From Pararhodobacter zhoushanensis (GTDB lineage Bacteria; Pseudomonadota; Alphaproteobacteria; Rhodobacterales; Rhodobacteraceae), in NCBI RefSeq assembly GCF_025949695.1, contig NZ_JAPDFL010000001.1:2669501-2733500 (forward strand): DNA of 64,000 nt, read 5' to 3'. Position 1 is the stretch's first letter; the number at the start of each line of letters is the position of its first letter. This document shows, piece by piece, positions 25,453 through 34,137 of this stretch. The position numbers and the translations under genes are program-made. Below the pieces are notes generated by a model. That model did not search any database and was not told the origin of the DNA. It worked only from the letters and a program-made list of their open reading frames with translations.

Positions 25453-25848
25453 TCATTCTTCCGGTTTGAAGTCGAGCGCCACGCCGTTGATGCAGTAGCG
25501 CAGACCCGTGGGTTGCGGGCCATCGGGGAACACATGCCCCAGATGCGCCTCGCAGCGCGCGCAATGCACCTCGGTGCGGCGCATGAAGAAGCTGCGATCC
25601 TCGTGCGTTTCGACCTCGGCATCGTCGGCCGGGGCCCAGAAACTGGGCCAACCCGAACCCGAATCAAATTTCTTCGCGGTGTCGAACAACGGCGCCCCGC
25701 AGCACACACAGGTGAACAGACCCGGTTCCTTGGGAAAGTCTTCGTGGGTGAAGGCGCGCTCGGTCCCGTGCTTGCGCGTGACCTTGTAGGCCAGGGGCGA
25801 AAGCTGGGCCTGCCATTCGGCGTCTGATTTGGTTACCTTGTCGGTCAT
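25453..25848 (-). CDS. msrB: Peptide-methionine (R)-S-oxide reductase
   Basis: Reduces the R form of methionine sulfoxide in proteins. The 131-residue sequence has the two zinc pairs Cys47/Cys50 and Cys96/Cys99, the substrate loop SGSGWPSFW near 63-71, the HxGHVFPDGP strand near 102-111, and the catalytic Cys119 in RYCINGVAL. No selenocysteine and no fusion to MsrA. It is convergent with bamE and faces the acyltransferase gene at 25894 across 45 bases, so the two probably have overlapping divergent promoters. Confidence 0.96.
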   Translation of the reverse strand: MTDKVTKSDAEWQAQLSPLAYKVTRKHGTERAFTHEDFPKEPGLFTCVCCGAPLFDTAKKFDSGSGWPSFWAPADDAEVETHEDRSFFMRRTEVHCARCEAHLGHVFPDGPQPTGLRYCINGVALDFKPEE

Positions 25849-25893
25849 CGTGTACCTCTGCTGATCGTCCCAAAGTTAGGAGCTTGCCGCCCC

Positions 25894-26664
25894 ATGTCCA
25901 GCCCCCAGCACCGCCCTGAACACTCGATGGTGTTCGGTGCACCGATCTCGGCGGGCGCTTTGCAGGTCCGGCTGGCGGACGCACAGGACATGCCCGCGCT
26001 GCTGGACCTGCGCGCGCGGGCGTTCCGGCGCGGGGCGCAGGACGTCGACAGCTATGACGCGGACAGCCTGCATCTGTGGGTAGGTGCGCCCGGTGGCGCG
26101 CCGCGCGCAACGTTGCGCCTGCGTCGGCATGGCGACGCAGGCGCGCTTCTGAGCGGGTATGTCGCACAACACTATGACCTACACGCGCTGGCGGCAAAGG
26201 GCGGCGAATCGCTGGAACTGGGGCGGCTGTGCACCGAGCCGGGGGCAGGGGACGCCGATCTGCTGCGCCTGCTCTGGGCCGGGGTGGCGCGGCTGGCGTT
26301 GCAGACGGGGGCGGCGCGGCTGGTCGGTTGCACGTCATTTCATACCACCGAGGCAGCGACGCTGGATCCGGCATGGGCGTTGCTGGCGTCGCGCAATCTT
26401 GGGCCTGCGGACACGCGCCCGGGGCGAATCGCACCGGAACTGCGCGGCTTTGAAGCGGCAACCACCCCGGCCGAGCCGGGTGCGGCGGCCCTGTTGCCGC
26501 CGTTGCTGCGCGCATATCTGGCGTTGGGCGGCTGGGTGTCGGATCACGCGGTCATCGACCGTGATCTGGGAACCTGTCATGTCTTTACCTGCGTCGAGAT
26601 CGACCGCCTGCCCGAAGGCCGCAAGCGGGCGCTGGCCCAGATGGCAGGAACCGCGTTACCCTGA
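25894..26664 (+). CDS. OlsB-like GNAT N-acyltransferase (paralogue of olsB)
   Basis: A 256-residue member of the hemolysin/OlsB acyltransferase family: LQVRLADAQDMPALLDLRARAF at the N-terminus, SLELGRLCTEPG near residue 109 (compare LVELGRSCVHPAH in OlsB), GCTSFHTTE near 148 (compare FGVASFHGTDP) and the C-terminal PPLLRAYLALGGWVSDHAVIDRDLGTCHVF (compare IPPLIRAYLRLGGFVGEGAYIDTDF). It is therefore a diverged second copy of the olsB product at 43671-44480. Possible roles are acylating an amino acid other than ornithine or a different acyl range. No acyltransferase partner lies next to it. Confidence 0.75.
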   Translation: MSSPQHRPEHSMVFGAPISAGALQVRLADAQDMPALLDLRARAFRRGAQDVDSYDADSLHLWVGAPGGAPRATLRLRRHGDAGALLSGYVAQHYDLHALAAKGGESLELGRLCTEPGAGDADLLRLLWAGVARLALQTGAARLVGCTSFHTTEAATLDPAWALLASRNLGPADTRPGRIAPELRGFEAATTPAEPGAAALLPPLLRAYLALGGWVSDHAVIDRDLGTCHVFTCVEIDRLPEGRKRALAQMAGTALP

Positions 26665-26823
26665 CGTCTCATTCCTCTTGCGCCATGCGCCGGGACGCGG
26701 TAATGGGCGCGCACTTCACAGGTGGGGCAGGGCCTTTGCGGGGAGACATCCCGTGACGGTCCACCGGTTGGGCGCATGCCCTGAATGTCCCACCCTAGGC
26801 GCAAACCGGAAAAGGAAAACGAT

Positions 26824-27591
26824 ATGGCGCTTCCCGATTTCTCCATGCGTCAGCTGCTTGAAGCTGGCGTTCACTATGGTCACCAAACCCAGCGCTGGAA
26901 CCCGCGCATGGGGCCGTATATCTATGGCGACCGCAACGGCATTCACATCGTCGATCTGACGCAAACCGTCCCGATGCTGGACCAGGCGCTCAAGGTCATC
27001 CGCGAGACCGTCGCCAAGGGCGGCCGCGTGCTGTTCGTCGGCACCAAGCGTCAGGCTTCCAAGCAGGTCGCTGAAGCCGCTGAAAAATGCGCTCAGTACT
27101 ACATGAACCACCGCTGGCTGGGTGGCACGCTGACCAACTGGAAAACCGTTTCCCAGTCGATCCAGCGCCTCAAGCAGATCGATGAAGTCATGGAGCGCGG
27201 CGCTGCCGGCCTGACCAAAAAAGAGCGCCTGCAGATGGAGCGCGAGCAGACCAAACTGCAAGCCTCGCTCGGTGGGATCCGCGAAATGGGCGGTCTGCCG
27301 GACCTGCTGTTCGTGATCGACGTGAACAAAGAAGACCTGGCCATCCTGGAAGCCCGCAAACTGGGTATCCCGGTTGTCGCCGTTGTCGACACCAACTGCT
27401 CGCCCGATGGCGTTGATTACGTCATCCCCGGCAACGACGACGCAGCGCGCGCCATCGCTCTCTACTGTGATCTGGTCGCCCGTGCGGCTCTCGACGGCAT
27501 GTCGGCGCAACTGGGTGCCGCTGGTGTCGACCTTGGCGAGCTGGAAGAAGCTCCTGCCGAGGAAACGATCGCCGAGAACGCCGAGGCCTGA
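26824..27591 (+). CDS. rpsB: 30S ribosomal protein S2
   Basis: A 255-residue S2 protein beginning [21 protein letters not shown] with the conserved [35 protein letters not shown] near residue 98 and [12 protein letters not shown] near 180. The acidic tail [17 protein letters not shown] is lineage-typical. ATG 26824 follows AAAAGGAAAACGAT; the 159-base leader from the previous gene is GC-rich and long enough for the autoregulatory binding sites known for rpsB leaders, but I could not match a known element. tsf follows after 91 bases. Confidence 0.97.
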   Translation: MALPDFSMRQLLEAGVHYGHQTQRWNPRMGPYIYGDRNGIHIVDLTQTVPMLDQALKVIRETVAKGGRVLFVGTKRQASKQVAEAAEKCAQYYMNHRWLGGTLTNWKTVSQSIQRLKQIDEVMERGAAGLTKKERLQMEREQTKLQASLGGIREMGGLPDLLFVIDVNKEDLAILEARKLGIPVVAVVDTNCSPDGVDYVIPGNDDAARAIALYCDLVARAALDGMSAQLGAAGVDLGELEEAPAEETIAENAEA

Positions 27592-27636
27592 TCCAGCGCT
27601 GCCCATTTAGGGACGCGACTGACACAGGTTTGACAT

Positions 27637-27658
27637 CGGGCAGGGGCAACCCTGCCCG
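27637..27658 (+). other. GNRA-capped hairpin between rpsB and tsf
   Basis: A perfect 9-bp stem CGGGCAGGG/CCCTGCCCG (27637-27645 with 27650-27658) with a GCAA tetraloop. No T run follows, so it is not a simple terminator; it may cause partial attenuation, protect the processed mRNA end or bind a regulator. It ends ten bases before the AAGGAG site of tsf. Confidence 0.6.
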
Positions 27659-27682
27659 CATCCCAATCAAGGAGTTTGACCC

Positions 27683-28591
27683 ATGGCGATTACCGCTGCG
27701 ATGGTGAAGGAACTGCGCGAGACGACTGGCGCTGGCATGATGGACGCCAAGAAGGCTCTGGTCGAGAACGACGGCAACATGGAAGCCTCGATCGACTGGC
27801 TGCGCACCAAAGGCCTGGCCAAGGCCGCCAAGAAATCCGACCGTGTTGCCGCTGAAGGCCTGATCGGCGTTGCCGTCGACGGTGGCCGTGGCGTGGCGAT
27901 CGAGATCAACTCGGAAACCGACTTCGTTGCCAAGAACGAAGACTTCCAGCAACTGGTCCGCGACGTTGCCCGCATCGCCCTGCAAACCGGCGAGTCGGTC
28001 GAGGTGGTCAAGGCTGCCGATCTGAACGGCGACACCGTCGAGAACGTCATCAACGGTACCATCGCGCGTATCGGCGAAAACATGACCTTCCGCCGCATGC
28101 ACCTGCTCGAAGGCACGACCGTTGTGTCCTATGTGCACAACGCAGCTGCCGAAGGCATGGGCAAAATCGGTGTGCTGGTCGCGCTGAACGGCCCGGCTGA
28201 CAAGGCACAGGAAATCGGCAAGCAGTTCGCGATGCACATCGCTGCAACCGCACCGCTGTCGCTGTCCGAAGCCACCATGGACGCCACCGTCGCCGAACGC
28301 GAGCTGCAGGTGCAGACCGCCAAGGCGCTGGAAGAAAACGCAACGGCCGACAAGCCGAAGCCCGATCAGGTGATCCATAACAACATCATCCCGGGCCGCA
28401 TGAAGCGATTCCTGGCGGAAAACACGCTGTTGGGCCAGGCCTTCGTGATCAATCCCGACCTGACGGTCGAGCAGGCCGCGAAAGAGGCTGGCGTCGAGAT
28501 CACCGGCTTTGCGCGCGTCGCCGTTGGCGAAGGCGTCGAGAAGAAGGAAGAGGATTTCGCCGCCGAGGTTGCCAAGACCCTCGCTGGCTGA
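27683..28591 (+). CDS. tsf: Elongation factor Ts
   Basis: Nucleotide exchange factor that regenerates EF-Tu-GTP. The 302-residue protein begins [27 protein letters not shown] and has the core TDFVAKN signature ([14 protein letters not shown] near residues 76-89) that contacts EF-Tu, and two coiled or dimer-domain segments. Strong RBS AAGGAG is nine bases upstream of ATG 27683. It ends the rpsB-tsf unit at a classical terminator. Confidence 0.97.
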   Translation: MAITAAMVKELRETTGAGMMDAKKALVENDGNMEASIDWLRTKGLAKAAKKSDRVAAEGLIGVAVDGGRGVAIEINSETDFVAKNEDFQQLVRDVARIALQTGESVEVVKAADLNGDTVENVINGTIARIGENMTFRRMHLLEGTTVVSYVHNAAAEGMGKIGVLVALNGPADKAQEIGKQFAMHIAATAPLSLSEATMDATVAERELQVQTAKALEENATADKPKPDQVIHNNIIPGRMKRFLAENTLLGQAFVINPDLTVEQAAKEAGVEITGFARVAVGEGVEKKEEDFAAEVAKTLAG

Positions 28592-28616
28592 GCCAACATC
28601 CATTGTCACATCCAAA

Positions 28617-28646
28617 GGGGCGGCGCATCAAGCGCCGCCCCTTTTT
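28617..28646 (+). terminator. Intrinsic terminator after tsf
   Basis: A perfect 10-bp GC stem GGGGCGGCGC/GCGCCGCCCC (28617-28626 with 28632-28641) with loop ATCAA and a TTTTT tail at 28642-28646. Confidence 0.95.
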
Positions 28647-28933
28647 CGTTGCTCCGGTCCCGGCGGTCGGGCGTCTTTTGTTCGCGATCTCGCGACAGCG
28701 CAGCGTGTGGCGGTATCGCTAACGGCGAAAAGCCGCCATTGATCAAGGGAGAGAGTAAGAGGTTATAGTCTCAACAATGGGTCATAATTATCTGATAATA
28801 AATAATAATACTCGATCCGGCGATTCTCCGCTCGTCTCGACCCGCGCCATAAAGGCGCTTAATTGTGCGCATTTTTCCTGTGCCGCTCGACATTCCCTGA
28901 AAATTCAGACAGCAATTCTCATATGGAAATAAA
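28647..28933. other. AT-rich region upstream of the LuxR-type gene
   Basis: No gene is supported between the tsf terminator and 28934. Composition drops in GC from about 28740. It contains the palindrome at 28787-28799, a poor promoter candidate TTGATC (28739-28744) with TTATAG 18 bases on, and a 5-bp hairpin GCGCC-ATAAA-GGCGC near 28845. This is presumably the control region of the regulator. Confidence 0.5.
28787..28799. promoter_or_regulatory. ATTATCTGATAAT palindrome upstream of the LuxR-type regulator
   Basis: A perfect 13-base palindrome (6+1+6) about 135 bases before ATG 28934. Its 11-base core TTATCnGATAA is the same as in the site at 12748-12760 ahead of the curlin genes. It may be an autoregulatory site. 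Confidence 0.4.
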
Positions 28934-29824
28934 ATGAAGCGGACGAGTGGCATGGAGCACCAAGCGATCAGTCAAACGTCGGGCAGGGCGCCTCTCTCGG
29001 ACAGTGGAACCAAACCACGCGCCTTGCCGGGAATTGCAACGTTCCTGACGGCGATTCTGACCGCAACTGACCGCGAGATCCTCTGGTCGCTTCTCTGCCG
29101 CTTCTTTGCCGACCTCGGTTTTGATCACGTGATCTACGGCTATTCACCGGATCTGCGCGGCCCGGTCATGTCGGCACCCGACGAATACGTCGTTTTATCA
29201 ACGCTGGCCGATGACGTTATCACCACGCTGATTGAAAAGCAGTATTACCGGATGAATGCCAGCTTTGGCTGGGCGCTGGAGAATGCGGGAATTGCCAGCT
29301 GGTCCATGACGGAACAAGAATCGGGGATTGCGCTTGAACGTCAAGTAACCGATGAGGCGCTTGGTTTTTTCGAGCGCAACAATTTGAGTGTCGGTTGCAC
29401 AATCGGTTTTCCCCAAGAACGCACGCGCGGGCGGGCGGTGATGGGTTTGGCTGCGCGGCGGGGGATCAGTCAGGTCAAGGTCGACGCGCAGCTCGAGGTT
29501 AATCGTGACGTGATCTTCACCGCGGCTTCGGTGGCGCATCTGTGCCTTGTCAGCCTGCCGTATCACATCCCGGGCCGCCGCCTTACGGTGCGACAACGTG
29601 AGGTTCTGGAATGGGTTGGCAACGGGAAGACAACGGCCGATATCGCGCAGATCATGGGCATCACGCCGCCGACAGTCGAAAAGCACCTGCGGCTTGCGCG
29701 CGAGACGTTGGGTGTCGAAACCACAGCTCATGCGTTGATAAAAGCTGCATTTCTGAATCAGGTTTTCCTGCCAGTCCGTTTGCCCGCTGAAAGGAATGGG
29801 ATCGTTACGCCGCTTCGCCGCTGA
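28934..29824 (+). CDS. LuxR family transcriptional regulator (autoinducer-binding type, possible solo)
   Basis: A 296-residue protein. Residues 45-200 resemble the acyl-homoserine-lactone-binding domain (REILWSLLCRFFADLGFDHVIYGYSP ... LSVGCTIGFP), and 215-275 form a GerE-type HTH (LTVRQREVLEWVGNGKTTADIAQIMGITPPTVEKHLRLARETLGV split over two helices). The pocket segment QYYRMNASFGWALENAG lacks the usual Asp-Pro after the aromatic pair, so ligand binding may differ. No luxI gene is nearby. A 30-residue N-terminal extension is unusual; ATG 28952 is an alternative start. The gene is less GC-rich around its start than its neighbours. Confidence 0.8.
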   Translation: MKRTSGMEHQAISQTSGRAPLSDSGTKPRALPGIATFLTAILTATDREILWSLLCRFFADLGFDHVIYGYSPDLRGPVMSAPDEYVVLSTLADDVITTLIEKQYYRMNASFGWALENAGIASWSMTEQESGIALERQVTDEALGFFERNNLSVGCTIGFPQERTRGRAVMGLAARRGISQVKVDAQLEVNRDVIFTAASVAHLCLVSLPYHIPGRRLTVRQREVLEWVGNGKTTADIAQIMGITPPTVEKHLRLARETLGVETTAHALIKAAFLNQVFLPVRLPAERNGIVTPLRR

Positions 29825-30051
29825 CGCGCGGCAAGACGTGACTTCTTGATGAAATTTCGTAAAATTGCGTGGCTGCAAGGTATGGTTTAACATACTGCCA
29901 CAAACTCTGAATCAAACGTATAAATATGTTATTAACGAGTGATCGAACAGCAAGCTCCTGATCCATCCAACCGGGATTGGGGGTCTTTCTCTGCGCGTTC
30001 GAAGGGCGTGTTTCTTGCCGTATCTCTACCCAACCCGATGCAGCAAGGATT

Positions 30052-30077
30052 TCCGGTGCGGTCGCTGCCGCACCGGA
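30052..30077 (-). terminator. Hairpin between the convergent luxR-type gene and rpe
   Basis: A 10-bp stem TCCGGTGCGG/CCGCACCGGA (30052-30061 with 30068-30077), loop of six bases, 28 bases past the rpe stop. On the minus strand it is followed by AATCCTT and on the plus strand by TTTCTA, so it may act weakly in both directions. Confidence 0.45.
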
Positions 30078-30104
30078 TTTCTATGCTCTCCAAGACCCTG
30101 GGGC

Positions 30105-30806
30105 TCAGGCCAGCTGCGCGCCCGTCGCCCGTTCCGCGGCCTCGCGGATGGCGCGGATATTGGCACCGTACGGGGCGGGGTTCGCCACCGATCCACCTTT
30201 GAACACCGCCGAGCCAGCGACCAGCACATCGGCACCGGCAGCGGCAACCAGCGGCGCGGTTTGCGGCGTTACGCCACCGTCGATCTCGATATGGATGGGG
30301 CGGTCACCGATCATCGCCCGCAGGGCGCGGACTTTTGCCGTCATGTCGATAAAGCTCTGCCCGCCAAAACCGGGATTGACCGTCATCACGCAAACCAGAT
30401 CCGTCAGATCCAGCAGATGCGCCACCGCGTCTGCCGGTGTGCCGGGGTTGAGCGCAACACCAGCCTTTTTTCCTGTCGCGCGAATGGCTTGCAGGGTGCG
30501 GTGAATATGCGGCCCGGCTTCGACATGGGCGGTGATGATATCCGCGCCCGCGGTCGCAAAGGCCTCGATATACGGATCAACCGGCGCGATCATCAGATGC
30601 ACGTCCATCACGGTCTTCACATGTTTGCGAAAGGCGGCGACGGCGGGCGGGCCAAAGGTCAGGTTGGGCACAAAATGCCCGTCCATCACGTCAACATGCA
30701 CCCAGTCTGCGCCTTGCGCTTCGATGGCTTGAATCTCGCGGCCGAAATCCGCGAAGTCGGCGCTGAGAATCGAAGGAGCGATCTTGATCTGATGAGAAAA
30801 AGTCAT
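30105..30806 (-). CDS. rpe: Ribulose-phosphate 3-epimerase
   Basis: Interconverts ribulose 5-phosphate and xylulose 5-phosphate. The 233-residue TIM barrel shows IAPSILSADFADFG at 9-22, VHVDVMDGHFVPNLTFGP at 36-53 (metal His and Asp), VHLMI near 69, MTVNPGFGGQ near 143 and EIDGGVTPQTA near 175 (catalytic Asp). ATG 30806 is the usual start. It stands alone on the minus strand, divergent from the DUF2339 gene across 88 bases. It fits the pentose-phosphate and possibly Calvin-cycle needs of the family. Confidence 0.96.
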   Translation of the reverse strand: MTFSHQIKIAPSILSADFADFGREIQAIEAQGADWVHVDVMDGHFVPNLTFGPPAVAAFRKHVKTVMDVHLMIAPVDPYIEAFATAGADIITAHVEAGPHIHRTLQAIRATGKKAGVALNPGTPADAVAHLLDLTDLVCVMTVNPGFGGQSFIDMTAKVRALRAMIGDRPIHIEIDGGVTPQTAPLVAAAGADVLVAGSAVFKGGSVANPAPYGANIRAIREAAERATGAQLA

Positions 30807-30894
30807 GTCGCGCGGGGTCCGTCTATGGCAGGGTTTTCGCCTCTGGCCCTAAGCCATCGCTCGGCTTGCGTCCACCAATATTGGAGATCTCGGC

Positions 30895-33467
30895 GTGTTT
30901 GAGACGCTCACCTTTGTCATTGCCCTGTTCGCAGCCGGGTTGGTGTGGCTGGCGCTGCAACGCCTGCGCAGGCTGAGCGATCGGGTTGCGCAGCTTGAGG
31001 CGCACCTGGGGCAGGGTGGCGAGCAGCCAACGGCGCCACCGGCCTCCAAAGCACCGTGGCGCCCTGTTCCAGCCGCGAAGGCCCCGACGCCGACGGTCGA
31101 AACCGTGCCGAAGCGGGATTTTGCCGCGCCACTGAATTCGTTTGCCGCGTGGATGCGCGCCAACTGGATCTATCCCGTGGCCGGCCTCGCGCTGGTGATG
31201 GCCGGGATCTATCTGGTGCAATATTCCATTGACAAAGGTCTGTTGTCCCCCAAGGCCCGCATCGGTTTGACGCTGGCGTCGGGGGCAGCGCTGATACTTG
31301 CCGCTGAGGGCCTGCGCCGCCGCTGGGGCGCGCGTGCGCATCAAGTTCCCGCGACGCTGGCAGGGGGCGGTATCGCCGCGCTGCTGGCGGGCGTGCTGGC
31401 CGCGCATCACCTGTATGATCTGCTGAGCCCCGAGGCTACGCTGATCGCGCTGTGCCTGATCTCGGCGCTCTCGATGGCGCTGGGTTGGATGCATGGTCCG
31501 ATACTGGCCGCGATGGGCGTTCTGGCCGGGGCGGCGGCGCCGTTCCTGCTGGGCGAAGGGGCGCGCCGCGCCCGATCCTTTATGGCTATTTCGCGCTCAT
31601 CGCCACCATGGGGCTGGCCATCGACGGGTTGCGGCGCTGGGGGTGGATCTCGGCACTGGCCGTGGTTGCGCCGCTGGCCGGAGGCGTGCTTATTCATGCG
31701 GCAAACGCCCCTGCGGACGGGTTGGCGCTGCTCACGCTCTTTGTGGTGTTTCTGGCACTGGCGCTTCCCGGCGGCGCGCTGATCCCGCGCGCAACGGGGC
31801 CGATGGTACAACAGTGGCGCAAAGCGCGCCCGAAACCTGAGGTTCTGGTCGCCGCGCTGGCTGTTGTCGTCGGGGCAGGGATCATCGTGACCCGGATCAA
31901 GGCCCCCGAAGGCATCCTCGCCGCAGGGGCACTGGCGCTGCTGGTGCCGCTCTGGACCCGGCGCGCCCCGGCGCTCGACAGCCTGTCGCTGGTCGCCGCT
32001 CTGACGCTGCCGTTGGTCGTGGCCAGCAGTCTGACAACGACGCCGCTGCTGCTGGCTTTCGTGCTCAACGCCTATGGATGGCTGCCGCAAACAGCTGTTG
32101 CCTTCGCCGCGCTGGCCGGGCTGGCGATGGTCGCACGCAGCGACGCTGCCGAAGCGCCGCGCCGGACATTGTGGGCGCTGCTGGCCGTCGCAACACCCGG
32201 CGCGACGGCTATTGCGGTCGAACTGTTCTGGCAGCCGCAAACCTTGCTGGGCTTTGGCTGGCCCGCGACAATCATGGCGCTGGCCGCCGGGTTGACGGCG
32301 CTGACACTGTGGTTTGCGCGCCGTGATGACGGGCAGGGCGGCCGTCTGGGCGTTGCCGGGGCAGCGGCCATCACGATGATCGCACTGGCGCTGATGTTGG
32401 TGCTGAGTGCGGCGGCGCTGACTGTCGCTCTGGCTGTTCTGATGGTCGCCAGCGCCGCGATGGACCGGCGCTTCAAGATCCCCAGTCTGGGCTGGGTGCT
32501 GGGTCTGGGCGCGATGACGATGGGCTGGCGGTTGGTCGTCGATCCGGGGCTGCAACCGTTGATGACGGGCAGCTACGACGCCGTCGACACCGGCCTTACA
32601 CTGCTGGCGGTTCTGGCGGGGCCTCTGGTTTCAGTGGCGCTGATCCGCGCGATGCCAGCCCATGCCGCGCGCGATTGGGGCCGGATCATCTGCGAAACGG
32701 CACTGTCGGGGATCATTCCGATCGTCGTGACCGTGCTGCTGGCACGGATGTTTTCCAACATCACCGACCACGCGACGCTTGGCATTCAAACCGCGACCCT
32801 GATTGCGCTGAGCCGGGTGCAGCTTTTGCGGGCACAGCGTTTGCAGGGTAGTGTGGCGATGACCCGTGTGCGCAAACTCCTGGCGCTGTTGCTGGCCTTG
32901 GCTGCGGCTGCGTGGAGTGTCGTGCTCTGTACGCTGGTGTCGCCATTGCTTGGCGGCGGCTTGTTCGGCAACGATTTTGTGGTCGGCTGGCCGATCCTGA
33001 ATGACCTGATGCTGGCCTATGGTCTGCCGGCGCTGATGGTGTGGATCGCGGCACGGCATGGAACCGGACGGCTGGCTAAGGCGGGGCGTGTCATTGCGGT
33101 ACTTCTGGGCGCGGTCTGGTGCGGCCATATGATCCGCCATCTGTGGCAAGGCGCCAGCGGCATGCAACTGCGGCACGGCTTTGCCCAGGGCGAGATTTAT
33201 GCCTATACCGTCGCGCTGCTCGTTGCCGGCGCTGTCGTCATGGCGATGGCGCTGTACCATGGCCGCGTGCAGTATCGCCGGCTGGGACTTGTGCTGATCG
33301 CTCTTGCCGCGGCCAAAGCCTTCTTGATTGATGCAGCGGGACTGAGCGGATTGATGCGCGCAGGGGCCTTTCTGGGGCTGGGCTTGTCACTGGCCGGTTT
33401 GGCGTGGCTCAACGCCTGGATCAGCGCTCGAATGGATGGGCGCGATGCTGCTGAGGGGCCGGAATGA
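30895..33467 (+). pseudogene. DUF2339 multi-pass membrane protein, frameshifted in a G run
   Basis: GTG 30895 (GGAG ten bases upstream) opens a frame with an N-terminal helix, a short coiled segment (LQRLRRLSDRVAQLEAHL), a Pro/Ala linker and the first transmembrane helices up to FLLGEGA. The continuation PRPILYGYFALIATMGLAIDG and all later helices are in another frame ending at 33467. The switch is at GGGG 31558-31561; one more G would restore GEGGAPRPILYG. Combined length is about 858 residues with more than 20 hydrophobic segments, normal for DUF2339. Function unknown; homologues are inner-membrane proteins of unknown role. Strong conservation after the break argues for a sequencing error. 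Confidence 0.82.
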
Positions 33468-33683
33468 TCGGGGCATGCATTAGTCCAATAATCTGTATTA
33501 TGTAATATATGGACACTTGCAGGCCGAGGTTGTGGCAAGGAAACTGCCATAAATACAAAGCTTTGCCGGAAGATGCTGAGACGCGCTGAAAATACGGCGA
33601 CTGGCGCTACCGTGGCAACACAAGGACTCGGTCGATCTTGTTGGTTAATTTAGTTTCGAATTCTTTATACGATCGTAATCTGT

Positions 33684-33713
33684 TTGGACTGTAATTGCCC
33701 CAAGCTGTATAAT
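33684..33713 (+). promoter_or_regulatory. Sigma-70-type promoter for the gene at 33750
   Basis: TTGGAC (33684-33689) and a perfect TATAAT (33708-33713) are 18 bases apart inside an AT-rich stretch. Transcription would start near 33720, so codons before that cannot belong to the gene. Confidence 0.65.
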
Positions 33714-33749
33714 GGCTTGCAAGATATGCCCCGGCAGGAGTTGGTCGGC

Positions 33750-34136
33750 ATGATACACAGCAAAGCCCCTGCGCCGGATAAGTCCGCGCCGGTGGCGTTT
33801 TCCGGTGAGTTGGCCGATGCGCGGACGATCCTTGTGGTCGACGCGCAGCAAGCGATGAGTGTCCTCACACCAAACCCGCGACGGCAGAGCGTCATTCTGA
33901 CGCGCAAATCGATGCTTGGTCACAAGATGCTTGCCTCGGTCCGCCCGGACGTCATCATCGGACCGCTGATGACCCAGGATTGGGACATCGTCGATCTGGC
34001 GTTGATGCTTGAGGCACTCGGGTATCGCGGTGACCTTTTTGCGGTCACCAAACCCTTGCCCCGTGCGGAACTGGTGCTGCGCGAGGTCAGCGCAGTCTGC
34101 ACGCACCTGCGCGTGCGACTGCTGGAACTGCCCTGA
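33750..34136 (+). CDS. Receiver-like protein without phosphoacceptor Asp
   Basis: A 128-residue protein. ATG 33750 is chosen because AGGAG lies nine bases upstream and the promoter at 33684-33713 excludes earlier in-frame codons. From residue 27 the pattern follows a response-regulator receiver: TILVVDAQQAM (strand 1), RPDVIIGPLMTQDWDIVDLALMLEALGYRG (strand 3 and helix 3) and FAVTKPLPRAELVLREV (strand 5 Lys and helix 5). The site where the phosphorylated Asp should follow strand 3 is Gly-Pro, and the first acidic pair is reduced to one Asp. I infer a pseudo-receiver acting by protein contact. It ends one base before convergent choline sulfatase. Confidence 0.6.
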   Translation: MIHSKAPAPDKSAPVAFSGELADARTILVVDAQQAMSVLTPNPRRQSVILTRKSMLGHKMLASVRPDVIIGPLMTQDWDIVDLALMLEALGYRGDLFAVTKPLPRAELVLREVSAVCTHLRVRLLELP

Positions 34137-34137
34137 C

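Noticed and set aside
28845..28877. GCGCC-ATAAA-GGCGC followed by TTAATTG and a later T run, as a second small RNA terminator
   Set aside because: The stem is only 5 bp and the T run is 10 bases away; the candidate promoter upstream has poor boxes.
29869..29901. Nested inverted repeat GTGGC...GTATG/CATAC...GCCAC downstream of the LuxR-type gene
   Set aside because: Two 5-bp stems with unequal gaps and no promoter or terminator; too weak to call an RNA.
8441..31561. Phase variation by slipped-strand mispairing at the G/C runs
   Set aside because: The tracts are only 4 to 7 bases and lie in housekeeping-type genes (dcd, MerR, DUF2339), which is not the usual setting for contingency loci; assembly error is simpler.
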